A stretch of DNA of 64,000 bases, from the NCBI GenBank assembly GCA_041177965.1, contig JBEGWF010000043.1, positions 1 to 64,000 of the forward strand, given 5' to 3'. Position numbers and translations under genes: made by a program. Position 1 is the stretch's first letter; each line of letters starts with the position of its first letter. Below the pieces are notes generated by a model, which was not told where the DNA came from, ran no database searches, and worked only from the letters and a program-made list of their open reading frames with translations. This document shows, in pieces, positions 18,007-27,003 of this stretch. This stretch comes from SXXZ01 sp041177965. GTDB taxonomy: Bacteria > Verrucomicrobiota > Verrucomicrobiia > Limisphaerales > UBA9464.

Positions 18007-18025
18007 TGCCCGGCAGCGCCGGGCA
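18007..18025 (-). terminator. Strong triloop hairpin after glcF
   Basis: TGCCCGGC and GCCGGGCA form a perfect 8-bp stem with a three-base loop, 45 bases beyond the glcF stop. The minus-strand sequence after it lacks a U-run (CGGTTGATTGTCC), so it could be a terminator, a pause site or an mRNA-stabilising structure ahead of the oxidoreductase gene. Confidence 0.45.
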
Positions 18026-18070
18026 ACGCGAAACTCGGACCTCCGGCCCCGCACGAACCACGTCCGGTGC

Positions 18071-19423
18071 TCAACGCCGATACGCCTCGGCCAACAGCGT
18101 GATGGGATGGGCCACCCGCAGTTCGAGGCCCCGCTCGCGGCAGCCGTTGATCAACTGCAACAGGCACCCGGGATTGCCCGTGGCCACGACCTCGGCCCGC
18201 GTGGAGACGACATGGTCGACCTTCCGCCGCAACAGCTGGCCGGCCATCTCGGGCTGGGTCAGGTTGTAGATGCCCGCGCTGCCGCAGCACCACGTGGCCT
18301 CCGGCAATTCCACCAACCGCACCCCGGGGATCGCGCGCAGCAACGCCCGGGGCTGTGCCGAGACCTTCTGTCCGTGGCAGAGGTGGCAGGACTCGTGGTA
18401 GGTCACCACCCGCTCCGGGGTGTTCCCCGCGACGGTGACGGCCGTGGGCGGAGGCTCGATGCCCGTGAAGGCCAGCCATTCGTGGATGTCCTTCACCTTC
18501 GCATCCCAGAGGCGGGCCCGTTCGACGTAGCGCGCATCATCGGCGAGCAGGCGCGCGTAATGCTTGAGGTGCGAGCCGCAGCCTCCCGCGTTGCTGATGA
18601 TGGCGTCGAAGGATTCCGGCGGGAACTGGTCGATGTTCCTACGGGCGAGCTCCTGGGCCAGGGCCCACTCCCCGTTGTGGGCGTGGAGCGATCCGCAGCA
18701 ATGCTGGTCGGGCGGGGTGACCACCTCGCAGCCGTTGTGGGCGAGGACCTCCGCCGTGTCGCGGTTGACGTCGCTGAAGATCAGGTCCTGGGCGCAGCCG
18801 GCCAACAACGCCACCCGGAAGCGACGGACACCGCGGGCCGGGGTCACCGGGGCGACCAGGTCCTCGGTCCACCCGGGCCGGACCGGGGGAGTCATGGCCT
18901 CCAGCTCCCGCCAGCGCCGGGGCAGCAGGCGGGTCAGGCCCAGGCTTCGCATCGCCGCCTGCAGGCCCAGGTCCTGCCAGAGCCGCATCACCCGGCCCAG
19001 GAGCTTGAGCCGGTTCAGGTCCATGAAGAGCCCGCGCAGGGTCAGGGTCCGGATCAGCGACCGGGAGGGCGCTGCCAGCACCCGCGACGCCTCCGCTTCG
19101 GCGCGCGCCTTCTCGAACAGTTCGGCGTAATCGACGCCGGCCGGGCAGGCCGTCATGCAGGCCAGGCATCCGAGACAATAGTACATCTCGTCGGCGAAGG
19201 TCCGGGTGGGCTCCAGGCGTTCATCGGCGATGGCGCGCATCAGGGCGATCCGTCCCCGGGGCGAGTGACGCTCGAGTTTGGTCGCGTCGTACGTGGGACA
19301 GGTCGGCAGACACAACCCGCAGTGCATGCACTGTTGGACCACCGAGTAGTCGAGATCCCGGAGATGCGATGCGGTCTTCGGAGCGGTCTTCGAAGGGGTC
19401 GATGCGATCGTGGCCATGGTCAT
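18071..19423 (-). CDS. glcF: Glycolate oxidase iron-sulfur subunit-like protein (GlcF)
   Basis: A 450-residue iron-sulfur protein of the GlcF type, which passes electrons from glycolate (or lactate) oxidation to the respiratory chain. Two [4Fe-4S] ferredoxin motifs sit at CMHCGLCLPTCP (about residues 32-43) and CLGCLACMTACP (about 83-94). Two cysteine-rich CCG-type domains follow, with HCCGSLHAHNGE and WCCGSAGIYNLTQPEMAG. The flavin subunits GlcD and GlcE are not in the window, so partners must be encoded elsewhere. Its ATG is only six bases after the uup stop, suggesting cotranscription with that unrelated gene. Lactate-oxidising LldE/LutA-type proteins are the nearest alternative but are shorter and lack the N-terminal ferredoxin pair. 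Confidence 0.9.
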   Translation of the reverse strand: MTMATIASTPSKTAPKTASHLRDLDYSVVQQCMHCGLCLPTCPTYDATKLERHSPRGRIALMRAIADERLEPTRTFADEMYYCLGCLACMTACPAGVDYAELFEKARAEAEASRVLAAPSRSLIRTLTLRGLFMDLNRLKLLGRVMRLWQDLGLQAAMRSLGLTRLLPRRWRELEAMTPPVRPGWTEDLVAPVTPARGVRRFRVALLAGCAQDLIFSDVNRDTAEVLAHNGCEVVTPPDQHCCGSLHAHNGEWALAQELARRNIDQFPPESFDAIISNAGGCGSHLKHYARLLADDARYVERARLWDAKVKDIHEWLAFTGIEPPPTAVTVAGNTPERVVTYHESCHLCHGQKVSAQPRALLRAIPGVRLVELPEATWCCGSAGIYNLTQPEMAGQLLRRKVDHVVSTRAEVVATGNPGCLLQLINGCRERGLELRVAHPITLLAEAYRR

Positions 19424-19429
19424 GCGGGT

Positions 19430-21343
19430 TCAGGACGGGGACGACGAGGATGCGGCCGCGGCGGCACGGACCGATTCCAGATCCTCCCAGCGGGCATAGA
19501 GCCCGGCAACCCGGGCCTTGGCGTCCTCCAACTCGGCGAGAAGGGCCTGCATCCGGGCTCCGTTCCTGCGGAGGAACTCCGGATCCGTGAACGACGCCTC
19601 CCGCTCGGACACGTCGGCCTCCGCGGCCTGGATCACGGCCTCGATGCCCTCGAGTTCTCGCTGCTCCTTGAAGCTGAGCTTGCGCGCCTTGACGGGTTTC
19701 GGCGCCGCAGGGGCGGGACCGGCCGCCTTGAACTCGCGCTGGGCGACCGGAGCCACGGCCGCCGTGGCCCGACGCCGCTTCTCCAGGTAGTAGTCGTAAT
19801 TGCCCTCGCTGGAGACGACCCGCCCCTCGCCCTCGAAGGCCACGATCCCCGTGCAGACCCGGTTGAGGAAATAGCGGTCGTGGCTCACCACCAGCACGCA
19901 ACCGGGGAAGAGCGTCAGCGCCTCCTCGAGCACCCGCATGGTCTGCAGGTCCAGGTCGTTGGTCGGCTCGTCGAGCACCAGGAAGTTGCCCCCCCGCTTG
20001 AGGACCCGGGCCAGCAACAGCCGACTGCGCTCGCCTCCGCTGAGGTGCTTCACCTGCGTGGTGATGCGGTCGTCGGTGAACAGGAATCGCTTCAGGTACC
20101 CGCGCAGGGAGAGCTTCTCATCACCCCACTGGACCCACTCGGTGCCATCGCTGACCTCCTCCAGAACGGTCCTATCCTCGTTCACCCGCAGGCGCCCCTG
20201 ATCGACATAGTTGAAGCGGGTCAGCGATCCGATCCGCACCTCGCCCTCGGTCGGAGCCTGCTCGCCCAGCAGGATGCGCAGCAGCGTGGTCTTGCCCAGA
20301 CCGTTGCGCCCCGTCACGCCGATGCGGGTGCCTCCCGCGAAATGGAGGCTCAGATCGGAGAACAGCCGCCGCCCCCCGAACTCCATGCCCACCCCCTCGA
20401 TCTCCACGACCCGGTTGCCCAGGGGTGGCGGCGGCGGGATGACCAGTTCCATCTCCGACTCCGAGGGCGGCGGACCGGCGTTCTCGGCGGCGGCGAACCG
20501 GTCGAGGCGCGCCTGGCTCTTGCTGGTCTGGGCCTTCGGACGACGGCGCACCCACTCGATCTCGCGCCGAAGGAACATCTGCCGCTTGTGCTCGGTCAGT
20601 TCTTCGGTGGCCAGCTTCTCGGCCCGCTGCAACAGGTATTCGGAGTAGTTGCCGTCGTAGCGCTCGAACTTGCCGTTGCGCAGCTCGACGATGGTGGTGG
20701 CCACCGAATCGAGGAAATGCCGGTCATGGGTGACCACCAGCAGACCGCCCGGATAACCCGCCAGGAACTCGGTGATCCACTCGACCGACTCGGTGTCGAG
20801 ATGGTTGGTGGGTTCGTCGAGCATCAGGAAATCGGGCCGCGCGATCAGGGCCCGTGCCAGAGCCACACGACGGCGCTCACCGCCCGACAGGCTGCCGATC
20901 TTCCGGTCGTCCGGAGGGCAGCCCAACTGGTTGAGGGCGGTGCGGACCCGCGAATCGACGGTCCAGCCGTCGAGTTGCAGGATGCGCTCCTCGAGGTGGT
21001 CGTGCCGGCTGGAGTGGCCGGGGAGGTTCTCGAATTCGTGGATGAGTCCCAGGACGTGACGGGCCCCGTCGCGGGCGGCTTCGAGCACCGTGATCCCCGG
21101 ATCCAGTTCGAAGGCCTGCGAGAGGTAGCCCGTGACCAGGTCGCGGCGGCGGGTGATCGCACCCGCATCGGCCTCGGCTTCCCCGGCGAGGATCCGCATG
21201 AAGGTCGATTTGCCCGCGCCATTGCGGCCCACGAGTCCCACCCTATCCCCCGCCGACAGGGCCAGCGAGGCCCGGTCCAATAGGGCCCGGTCGTTGATGT
21301 TCAGGACCAGGTCCTGAGCGGAGATCAGCACGCCTTCGTTCAC
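19430..21343 (-). CDS. uup: ABC-F family ATPase, Uup type
   Basis: A 637-residue ABC-F protein with two ATPase cassettes in one chain and no membrane domain; such proteins act on the ribosome or, for Uup, affect transposon excision and translation. Cassette 1 has GRNGAGKST, LSGGERRRVALARAL and FLMLDEPTNHLD. Cassette 2 has GRNGLGKTT, LSGGERSRLLLARVL and FLVLDEPTNDLD. The linker between them carries the basic REIEWVRRRPKAQTSKSQAR region typical of Uup. The C-terminus is a predicted coiled coil (about residues 560-625) ending in a Ser-rich tail, which distinguishes Uup from EttA. It is divergent from the DUF1365 gene across 131 bases. Confidence 0.92.
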   Translation of the reverse strand: MNEGVLISAQDLVLNINDRALLDRASLALSAGDRVGLVGRNGAGKSTFMRILAGEAEADAGAITRRRDLVTGYLSQAFELDPGITVLEAARDGARHVLGLIHEFENLPGHSSRHDHLEERILQLDGWTVDSRVRTALNQLGCPPDDRKIGSLSGGERRRVALARALIARPDFLMLDEPTNHLDTESVEWITEFLAGYPGGLLVVTHDRHFLDSVATTIVELRNGKFERYDGNYSEYLLQRAEKLATEELTEHKRQMFLRREIEWVRRRPKAQTSKSQARLDRFAAAENAGPPPSESEMELVIPPPPPLGNRVVEIEGVGMEFGGRRLFSDLSLHFAGGTRIGVTGRNGLGKTTLLRILLGEQAPTEGEVRIGSLTRFNYVDQGRLRVNEDRTVLEEVSDGTEWVQWGDEKLSLRGYLKRFLFTDDRITTQVKHLSGGERSRLLLARVLKRGGNFLVLDEPTNDLDLQTMRVLEEALTLFPGCVLVVSHDRYFLNRVCTGIVAFEGEGRVVSSEGNYDYYLEKRRRATAAVAPVAQREFKAAGPAPAAPKPVKARKLSFKEQRELEGIEAVIQAAEADVSEREASFTDPEFLRRNGARMQALLAELEDAKARVAGLYARWEDLESVRAAAAASSSSPS

Positions 21344-21474
21344 GATGAGGCGGTCAGCCTACACCGGAAGCGGAGACGGAGCCACGGGGGCTTTTGGCTT
21401 TCCACCGGCTCCCGATTCCCGCCGACCCGGACCCTCGACATCGGGCTGCTTGGTGCGACGATGGACGTAGGCCC

Positions 21475-22365
21475 ATGTCCCGCCCTCCCGACACCGACGC
21501 CGCGGCGCTCCGATCCTGCCTCTACGAGGCACGGGTCATGCACCATCGGCTCGAGCCGAAGGAGCATCGCTTCGAGTACGGCATCTTTCTGGCCTGCCTC
21601 GACCTCGACGAACTGGACGCCCTCGATGCCCGGCTCCGATGGTTCAGCCGCAACCGCCGCAACTGGCTCGAATTCCGGGACTCCGACCACCTGCCCGAGG
21701 CGGAGATCCCCGGACACCGGCCCCCGGAAGGCGACCCACGGCCGGACACCCGGCGCGCCCTCACGGCATGGCTCCGGCGGCAAGGGGTGGACCTCACGGC
21801 GACCGACCGCATCCTGCTGGTCACCCTGCCGCGCATCGCCGGATACGTGTTCAACCCGGTCAGCTTCTACTTCTGCACCCGGGCTTCGGGGGAACCCCTC
21901 TGCGCCGTGGCCGAGGTGGGCAACACCTTCGGCGAACTGAAACCGTACCTGGTACCCATCGAGGCCGAGGCCGTTGGACGGTCGTTCCGCTGCGTGGTGC
22001 CGAAGCACTACTACGTCTCGCCCTTCACCGCGCTGGATGTCTGCTTCGACTTCCGGTTGCAGACCCCGGACCAGGGGCTCCGCATCTCTGTGAACGACGT
22101 GCGCGACGGGCGCAACCTGCTGGTCACCACCCTGACGGGCACCCGGCGTCCCCTGACCGACCGCGAGATCCTCCGCCTCAGCGCACGCTACCCGCTGGTG
22201 ACCCTGAAGGTGATCACCGCCATCCACTGGCATGCCCTCCGCCTCTGGTTGAAGCGCGTTCCCTGGCACGCCAAGGCCGATCGCCGCGACCTGCAACGCG
22301 GCGTTTACAGACCTCATTCCAGCCTGGCCGACCCGCCACCCCACGCCGAGCCCGGCCCCGGATAA
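21475..22365 (+). CDS. DUF1365-family protein of a cyclopropane-fatty-acid-type locus
   Basis: A 296-residue DUF1365 protein. Characteristic stretches are SCLYEARVMHHRLEPKEHRF at the N-terminus, LLVTLPRIAGYVFNPVSFYF in the middle, AEVGNTFGE, VPKHYYVSPF, and LVTLKVITAIHWHALRLWLK near the end. No biochemical role is established to my knowledge, but the family is nearly always found next to a cyclopropane-fatty-acid-synthase-like methyltransferase, as here, and is presumed to act in lipid modification. ATG 21475 is directly upstream of conserved sequence; the frame is open further upstream without similarity. The next gene begins 60 bases later on the same strand. Confidence 0.88.
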   Translation: MSRPPDTDAAALRSCLYEARVMHHRLEPKEHRFEYGIFLACLDLDELDALDARLRWFSRNRRNWLEFRDSDHLPEAEIPGHRPPEGDPRPDTRRALTAWLRRQGVDLTATDRILLVTLPRIAGYVFNPVSFYFCTRASGEPLCAVAEVGNTFGELKPYLVPIEAEAVGRSFRCVVPKHYYVSPFTALDVCFDFRLQTPDQGLRISVNDVRDGRNLLVTTLTGTRRPLTDREILRLSARYPLVTLKVITAIHWHALRLWLKRVPWHAKADRRDLQRGVYRPHSSLADPPPHAEPGPG

Positions 22366-22425
22366 TCCGAATCCCGGGTTGTGGTTCCCACGAATCGGAG
22401 CAACTTCGGGTGGTCCTGTCCCGCC

Positions 22426-23766
22426 ATGAGTCCTACCCAGCAAGAATCGATCCTTCCGACGTTCGCCGACGCCGACGCCTGCCGCCCTTCGGACCTCACG
22501 GTCGATGATCGTGTGGATGCTCCGAGCCAGTCGACACCGCGATGGATCGAGTCGGTCACGCTGGGTCTGGTGGACTCGCTCTTCCGGCCGATGACCGCGG
22601 GCCATCTGCGGATGTTGTGTCCCGATGGATCCAGCCGGGAATTCGGCGCCCCGGGCCAGACTCCGGCCGCGGAGATCCACGTGCGGCGGTGGCGCTTCTT
22701 CACCCGGTGCGCGGTGGGGGGCGACATGGGCTTCGGCGAGGCCTATCAGGACGGCGACTGGGAGACGCCCGATCTGGCGGCGGTCATCGCCTGGTTCTGC
22801 GCCAACGTGGAGCAGGCACCCTCGATGTCGGGATCGGCCCGCAAACGCCTGCGATTCACCCTACTGAACGCGGCCAATCGGCTCCGACACTTCCTCAACC
22901 GCAACAGCCTGACGGGTTCCCGGGCCAACATCGCGGCCCATTACGATCTCGGGAACACCTTCTACTCCCAGTGGCTCGACGCCACCATGACCTACTCGGC
23001 GGCCCTGTTCGAATCGCCGGACCAGTCCCTGGAGGCGGCCCAGACGGCCAAGTACGAGCGGCTCTGCCGGGAACTGCGGCTGAAGGCCGGCGAACACCTG
23101 CTGGAGATCGGCTCCGGTTGGGGTGGCATGGCCAGTCATGCGGCACGGCGCCATGGGGCCAGGGTCACGACCATCACGCTGTCGGAGGCCCAGGCGGCCT
23201 ACTGCCGGGAGCGATTCGAGCGCGAGGGTATCGCCCATCTGGCCGAGGTGCGGGTGGTCGACTACCGGCGACTCGAGGGCAGGTTCGACAAGATCGTCAG
23301 CATCGAGATGATGGAGGCCATCGGGGACCAGTACCTCGAGACGTACTGCCGGACCGTCCAGGACCTCCTCAAGCCCGGTGGCCTCTTCGCGGCCCAATTC
23401 ATCACGTACCCGGACTCGCGCCACGACGAACTGCGTCGCGGGGTGGACTGGATCCAGAAGCACATCTTCCCGGGCTCGCTGCTGCTCTCGCTGAACCGGG
23501 TCAATCAGGCCATGCAACGCACCGGTCGATTGCACCTGCACACGCTGCACGACATGGGCCTCGACTACGGGCGCACGCTCCGCGAATGGCGCCAGCGCTT
23601 CAACCTGGGCCTCGACGAGGTCCGGCGCCAGGGCTTCGACGAGCACTTCATCCGCACCTGGAACTACTACCTGGCCTACTGCGAATCGGCCTTCCTCTGG
23701 CGGAACATCAGCGTGGTCCAGGCCACCTGGACGGCCCCCAACAACCGCAGCCTGATGGCGGGCTGA
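22426..23766 (+). CDS. Cyclopropane-fatty-acyl-phospholipid synthase-family methyltransferase
   Basis: A 446-residue SAM-dependent methyltransferase of the CFA synthase family, which methylates unsaturated acyl chains of membrane phospholipids. The C-terminal catalytic half has NIAAHYDLGNTFYSQWLD, the SAM-binding LLEIGSGWGGMA, VSIEMMEAIGD and the FAAQFITYPDSR block. The N-terminal part (about residues 40-130) is the lipid-binding domain of the long CFA form. It is longer than E. coli Cfa (382) because of a variable N-terminus. Flanking DUF1365 and DUF1295 genes define a known lipid-modification neighbourhood; the FAD-dependent oxidoreductase often found with it is absent here. Confidence 0.92.
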   Translation: MSPTQQESILPTFADADACRPSDLTVDDRVDAPSQSTPRWIESVTLGLVDSLFRPMTAGHLRMLCPDGSSREFGAPGQTPAAEIHVRRWRFFTRCAVGGDMGFGEAYQDGDWETPDLAAVIAWFCANVEQAPSMSGSARKRLRFTLLNAANRLRHFLNRNSLTGSRANIAAHYDLGNTFYSQWLDATMTYSAALFESPDQSLEAAQTAKYERLCRELRLKAGEHLLEIGSGWGGMASHAARRHGARVTTITLSEAQAAYCRERFEREGIAHLAEVRVVDYRRLEGRFDKIVSIEMMEAIGDQYLETYCRTVQDLLKPGGLFAAQFITYPDSRHDELRRGVDWIQKHIFPGSLLLSLNRVNQAMQRTGRLHLHTLHDMGLDYGRTLREWRQRFNLGLDEVRRQGFDEHFIRTWNYYLAYCESAFLWRNISVVQATWTAPNNRSLMAG

Positions 23767-23782
23767 GCTCCCTCGGCACCGC

Positions 23783-24634
23783 ATGAGCATTCCCGCCCCG
23801 CTGATCCTGATCGCCGGCGGACTCGCCTTCGCGGTGGTGGAGATGCTCCTGACCTTCCGGGTCGCGCGGCGGCTCGGCAACTTCGGGATCGTGGACGTGG
23901 TCTGGTCGGCGGGTTTCACGCCGCTGGTCCTGCTGTACCTGGGTCTCTCCACGTTTCACGGACATCGGGCCGCGCCGGAGGGCGACCCCCTCGCATCGGC
24001 CCTGCTGCCGAGACTGCCCCTGACCCTCATGGTCGTCGTCTGGAGTCTGCGCCTCGGGTCCCACCTGGGAATCCGGGTCCGTGCCCACCATCCGGTGGAG
24101 GACGTCCGGTATGCCCAACTCCGCAGGGAATGGGGTGCGGACACCGACCGGAAGATGCGCGGGTTCTTCCTGCTCCAGGGAGCCCTCCAGGTCGTCCTGT
24201 CCGCGCCCTGGCTGATCAGCGGCCTGAATCCGCCCGATCCCCGGACCGGCGCATCGGCGGTGTGCTTCTGGACGGGGGTGGGCCTCTGGGCGGCGGGCAT
24301 CCTCGGCGAATCGCTGGCCGACCATCAACTGGCCCGATTCCGCGCCGACCCCGACCATCGTGGACGAGTCTGCCAGGAGGGGCTCTGGCGCTATTCCCGA
24401 CACCCGAACTATTTCTTCGAGTGGCTGGTCTGGGTGGGCTACGGCGTCTTCGCGCTCGCGAGCCCCTGGGGCTGGTTGGGCCTCGCGGCTCCCGCCCTGA
24501 TGTACCACTTCCTGGTGAACGTGACCGGCATCCCCATGACCGAGGCCCTGTCGGTGAAATCGAAGGGCGAGGCCTACCTGGCCTATCAACGGACCACCAA
24601 CGCCTTCTTCCCCGGTCCCCCGCACGCGGGATGA
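23783..24634 (+). CDS. DUF1295 / steroid 5-alpha-reductase-like membrane protein
   Basis: A 283-residue multi-pass membrane protein of the DUF1295 family, distantly related to steroid 5-alpha reductases and isoprenylcysteine methyltransferases. Six or so hydrophobic segments are visible. The conserved C-terminal region contains GLWRYSRHPNYFFEW, the NADPH-site-like signature of this superfamily, and a final KGEAYLAYQRTTNAFFPG. The upstream CFA-like gene ends 16 bases before its ATG, so the two are surely cotranscribed. A reductase acting on the modified fatty acid is the simplest guess, but the reaction is unknown. Confidence 0.88.
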   Translation: MSIPAPLILIAGGLAFAVVEMLLTFRVARRLGNFGIVDVVWSAGFTPLVLLYLGLSTFHGHRAAPEGDPLASALLPRLPLTLMVVVWSLRLGSHLGIRVRAHHPVEDVRYAQLRREWGADTDRKMRGFFLLQGALQVVLSAPWLISGLNPPDPRTGASAVCFWTGVGLWAAGILGESLADHQLARFRADPDHRGRVCQEGLWRYSRHPNYFFEWLVWVGYGVFALASPWGWLGLAAPALMYHFLVNVTGIPMTEALSVKSKGEAYLAYQRTTNAFFPGPPHAG

Positions 24635-24725
24635 GGGAACCCACCCCTCGCATCGACACGGTCGCTCTGCCTCATTGACGATCGACCCGACGAACCGGAG
24701 CTTTGGACCCATCGACCGCGCGACC

Positions 24726-26075
24726 ATGAGCACCGTGACCCTCGCCCCGCCACCCGCGAACCCGGGCCCGCCCCTCCAACGGGAGACCACGGCCGGCAAT
24801 TACTTCGTCGCCAACTATCCGCCGTTCGCCTTCTGGAGTGCCGATGCCGTACCCGCCTTCCATCAGGCGCTGGATCAGGCACCGCAGCCCGGTGTGCCGC
24901 TGGGCCTCTACACCCACATCCCCTTCTGCCGGAAGCGCTGCCATTTCTGCTACTTCCGCGTCTACACCGACAAGAACGCCGACGACATCAAGTCCTACCT
25001 CGACGCCCTGTTGAAGGACCTGGCGGCCTATGCCCACCGGCCGTTCATCGGCGGGCGCAAACCGCGTTTCATCTACTTCGGCGGAGGCACGCCGAGCTAC
25101 CTGTCACCGGACCAGCTCCGGTATCTCACCGAGGGCATGAAGCGGTTGCTGCCCTGGGACGAGGCGACCGAGATCACCTTCGAGGCCGAACCGGGCACCC
25201 TCACCGACCACAAGCTGCGGGCCATCCGGGAGATGGGCGTGACGCGGCTGAGCCTGGGCATCGAACACTTCGACGACCACATCCTCGAGATCAACGGACG
25301 GGCGCATCGCTCCAAGGAGATCGCCAGGGCCTACGGCTACGCCCGGGAGATCGGGTTCCCGCAGATCAACATCGACCTCATCGCCGGCATGGTCGAGGAG
25401 ACGCCCGAGAAATGGCAGGAAGCCGTGGCCAAGGCGGTGGCATTGGAACCCGACTCGGTGACGATCTATCAGATGGAGGTGCCCTACAACACGGGCATCT
25501 ACCGGCAGATGAAGGCCGAGGGCAAGCTGGTCGCTCCGGTGGCCGATTGGGACACCAAGCGTCGCTGGGTCGACGAGGCCTTCCGTGCCTTCGAGGCGCG
25601 GGGCTACACGGTCACCAGCACGACCACGGTGGTGAAGGATCCTGCGCGGGTGAAGTTCGAGTACCGCCAGGGACTCTTCAGCGGGGCCGATCTGCTGAGC
25701 ATCGGCGTGGCGAGCTTCGGCCATCTCAATCGGGTGCACTACCAGAACCACCACGACTTCCAGCCGTACGTCGATGCGGTCAACGCCGGCCAGTTGCCCA
25801 CCTACCGCGCCTACGTGCTGCCCGACGACGAGCGGTACCTGCGGGAGTTCATCCTGCAACTCAAGCTGGGGAACGTGGCCATCGACGCCTTCACCGAGAA
25901 GTTCGGGGAAGATCCACGGACCCGCTTCTCTGCCCCGCTGGCCACCCTGAGATCCTGGGGATTCCTGGTGGAGGCGGAAGGCCATCTGGGATTGACCCGC
26001 GACGGATTGCTGCAGGTCGACCGGCTGCTCCAGGAATTCTTCAAGCCCGAGCACCGCACCGGCCGCTATGCCTGA
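24726..26075 (+). CDS. HemN/HemW-like radical SAM protein
   Basis: A 449-residue radical SAM protein of the coproporphyrinogen III oxidase-like family. THIPFCRKRCHFCYF supplies the CxxxCxxC cluster ligands; IYFGGGTPSYLSPDQL and TFEAEPGTL follow as in HemN/HemW, and RLSLGIEHFDDHIL matches the SAM-binding region. After the cluster the usual GC of HemN is replaced by YFRVYTDK, which marks a different subgroup whose activity may be haem trafficking or something else. ATG 24726 was chosen; an upstream in-frame start adds 17 residues. It overlaps moaC by 8 bases, and the two are likely translated together. Confidence 0.87.
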   Translation: MSTVTLAPPPANPGPPLQRETTAGNYFVANYPPFAFWSADAVPAFHQALDQAPQPGVPLGLYTHIPFCRKRCHFCYFRVYTDKNADDIKSYLDALLKDLAAYAHRPFIGGRKPRFIYFGGGTPSYLSPDQLRYLTEGMKRLLPWDEATEITFEAEPGTLTDHKLRAIREMGVTRLSLGIEHFDDHILEINGRAHRSKEIARAYGYAREIGFPQINIDLIAGMVEETPEKWQEAVAKAVALEPDSVTIYQMEVPYNTGIYRQMKAEGKLVAPVADWDTKRRWVDEAFRAFEARGYTVTSTTTVVKDPARVKFEYRQGLFSGADLLSIGVASFGHLNRVHYQNHHDFQPYVDAVNAGQLPTYRAYVLPDDERYLREFILQLKLGNVAIDAFTEKFGEDPRTRFSAPLATLRSWGFLVEAEGHLGLTRDGLLQVDRLLQEFFKPEHRTGRYA

Positions 26076-26583
26076 ATCCGCCTCAGCGAATCCCATCCCC
26101 CACCCACCGGCCGCGACCGGCCCGCGCCTGAGCCATCTCGACGATCAGGGCCAGGCCCGCATGGTGGACGTCTCGGCCAAACCCGCCCTGCTCCGCGAGG
26201 CGGTGGCCAGCGGGGAGATCCGATTGTCGTCCGCCACGCTCGACCTGATCGAATCCCATCGACTGGCCAAGGGCAACGTGCTGGCCACGGCCCGGATCGC
26301 CGGGATCCAAGCGGCCAAACGCACCGGGGAATTGATCCCGATGTGCCATCCGCTGCCGATCTCCCATTGTGAGATTCACTTTGAAACACCCGATTCCCGC
26401 GACCGCATCCGCATCACCGCATCGGCACGGATCACCGCGGCCACCGGCGTGGAAATGGAGGCCCTGACCGCCGTATCGGTGGCGGCGCTGACGCTCTACG
26501 ACATGTGCAAGGCGGTGGACAAGGCCATGGTCATCGGCGAGATCCGCCTCCTCAAAAAGACCAAGACGCCCGCCGCGGCCTAA
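26068..26583 (+). CDS. moaC: Cyclic pyranopterin monophosphate synthase (MoaC)
   Basis: Second step of molybdenum cofactor synthesis, converting the MoaA product to cyclic pyranopterin monophosphate. 171 residues. Family blocks are MVDVSAKP, GNVLATARIAGIQAAKRT, the active-site LIPMCHPLPISHCEI, EMEALTAVSVAALTLYDMCKAVDK with the conserved Asp and Lys, and the final GEIRLLKKTK. An N-terminal extension of about 20 residues rich in Pro/Ala is not conserved. MoaA is not in the window; the adjacent radical SAM gene is HemN-like, not MoaA. Convergent with the secreted-protein gene across a 420-base gap. Confidence 0.95.
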   Translation: MPESASANPIPHPPAATGPRLSHLDDQGQARMVDVSAKPALLREAVASGEIRLSSATLDLIESHRLAKGNVLATARIAGIQAAKRTGELIPMCHPLPISHCEIHFETPDSRDRIRITASARITAATGVEMEALTAVSVAALTLYDMCKAVDKAMVIGEIRLLKKTKTPAAA

Positions 26584-26692
26584 GCCATTGAGGTCACCGG
26601 ACCGTCGGAGCCACGGCAAAGATCACCGGCACCGCCACTGCTCCTGGGCGCAACCAGCGGAACCTCTGCTGGCGGGAACGCTGCTCTGATTC

Positions 26693-26728
26693 CTTCACTG
26701 ATCTCTTCACTGATCTCTTCACTGATCT
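26693..26728. repeat. 12-bp tandem repeat, three copies
   Basis: Three perfect back-to-back copies of CTTCACTGATCT, then a partial CT. It is the only short perfect tandem repeat of this kind noticed in the window, sits outside genes and probably arose by replication slippage. Its copy number may vary between strains. Confidence 0.85.
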
Positions 26729-26814
26729 CTCAAGGCTTCGCCGGATCGGACCCTCCGGGAGCACGACTGCAAAGGGCAAGCAGGGTGCCCCTCGACGACA
26801 GCCCCCCAAATGAA

Positions 26815-26843
26815 AAAACCCGCTGGGATCACCAGCGGGTTTT
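26815..26843. terminator. Strong bidirectional intrinsic terminator
   Basis: AAAACCCGCTGG and CCAGCGGGTTTT form a perfect 12-bp stem around a five-base loop, with A-run on the left and T-run on the right, so it should terminate transcripts arriving from moaC and from the secreted-protein gene. It is the clearest rho-independent terminator in the window. Confidence 0.9.
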
Positions 26844-27003
26844 CGAAAGTTTGGCGGCCTCGGTCGGGACCGTACTGGACGGTCCACGGAAGGAAGGTCT
26901 ACGGACGGGGGCGGGATCTGAAGGTTCGGAAAAATTTTTGACCCGAACTTTGGATCGATGACTGAAGCTCACGCCTCGGCATCGAAACCCACCCATCCAT
27001 GCC

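Larger units (their letters stand above)
26584..27003. other. 420-base gap between convergent genes
   Basis: Contains a three-copy 12-bp tandem repeat, a strong bidirectional terminator (both listed separately) and a GGACCGT/ACGGTCC 7-bp hairpin at 26867-26885. The A/T-rich run near 26928-26940 stands out against the GC-rich surroundings. Short open frames here have no recognisable protein features. No RNA gene was identified. Confidence 0.5.

Noticed and set aside
26594..26887. 97-codon minus-strand frame with an RSVKRSVK repeat
   Set aside because: Arises from the 12-bp tandem repeat in a gap containing a terminator; no protein-like features.
26845..26940. Possible tRNA (GGTTCGGA resembling a T-arm)
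   Set aside because: No acceptor, D or anticodon stems can be drawn around it.
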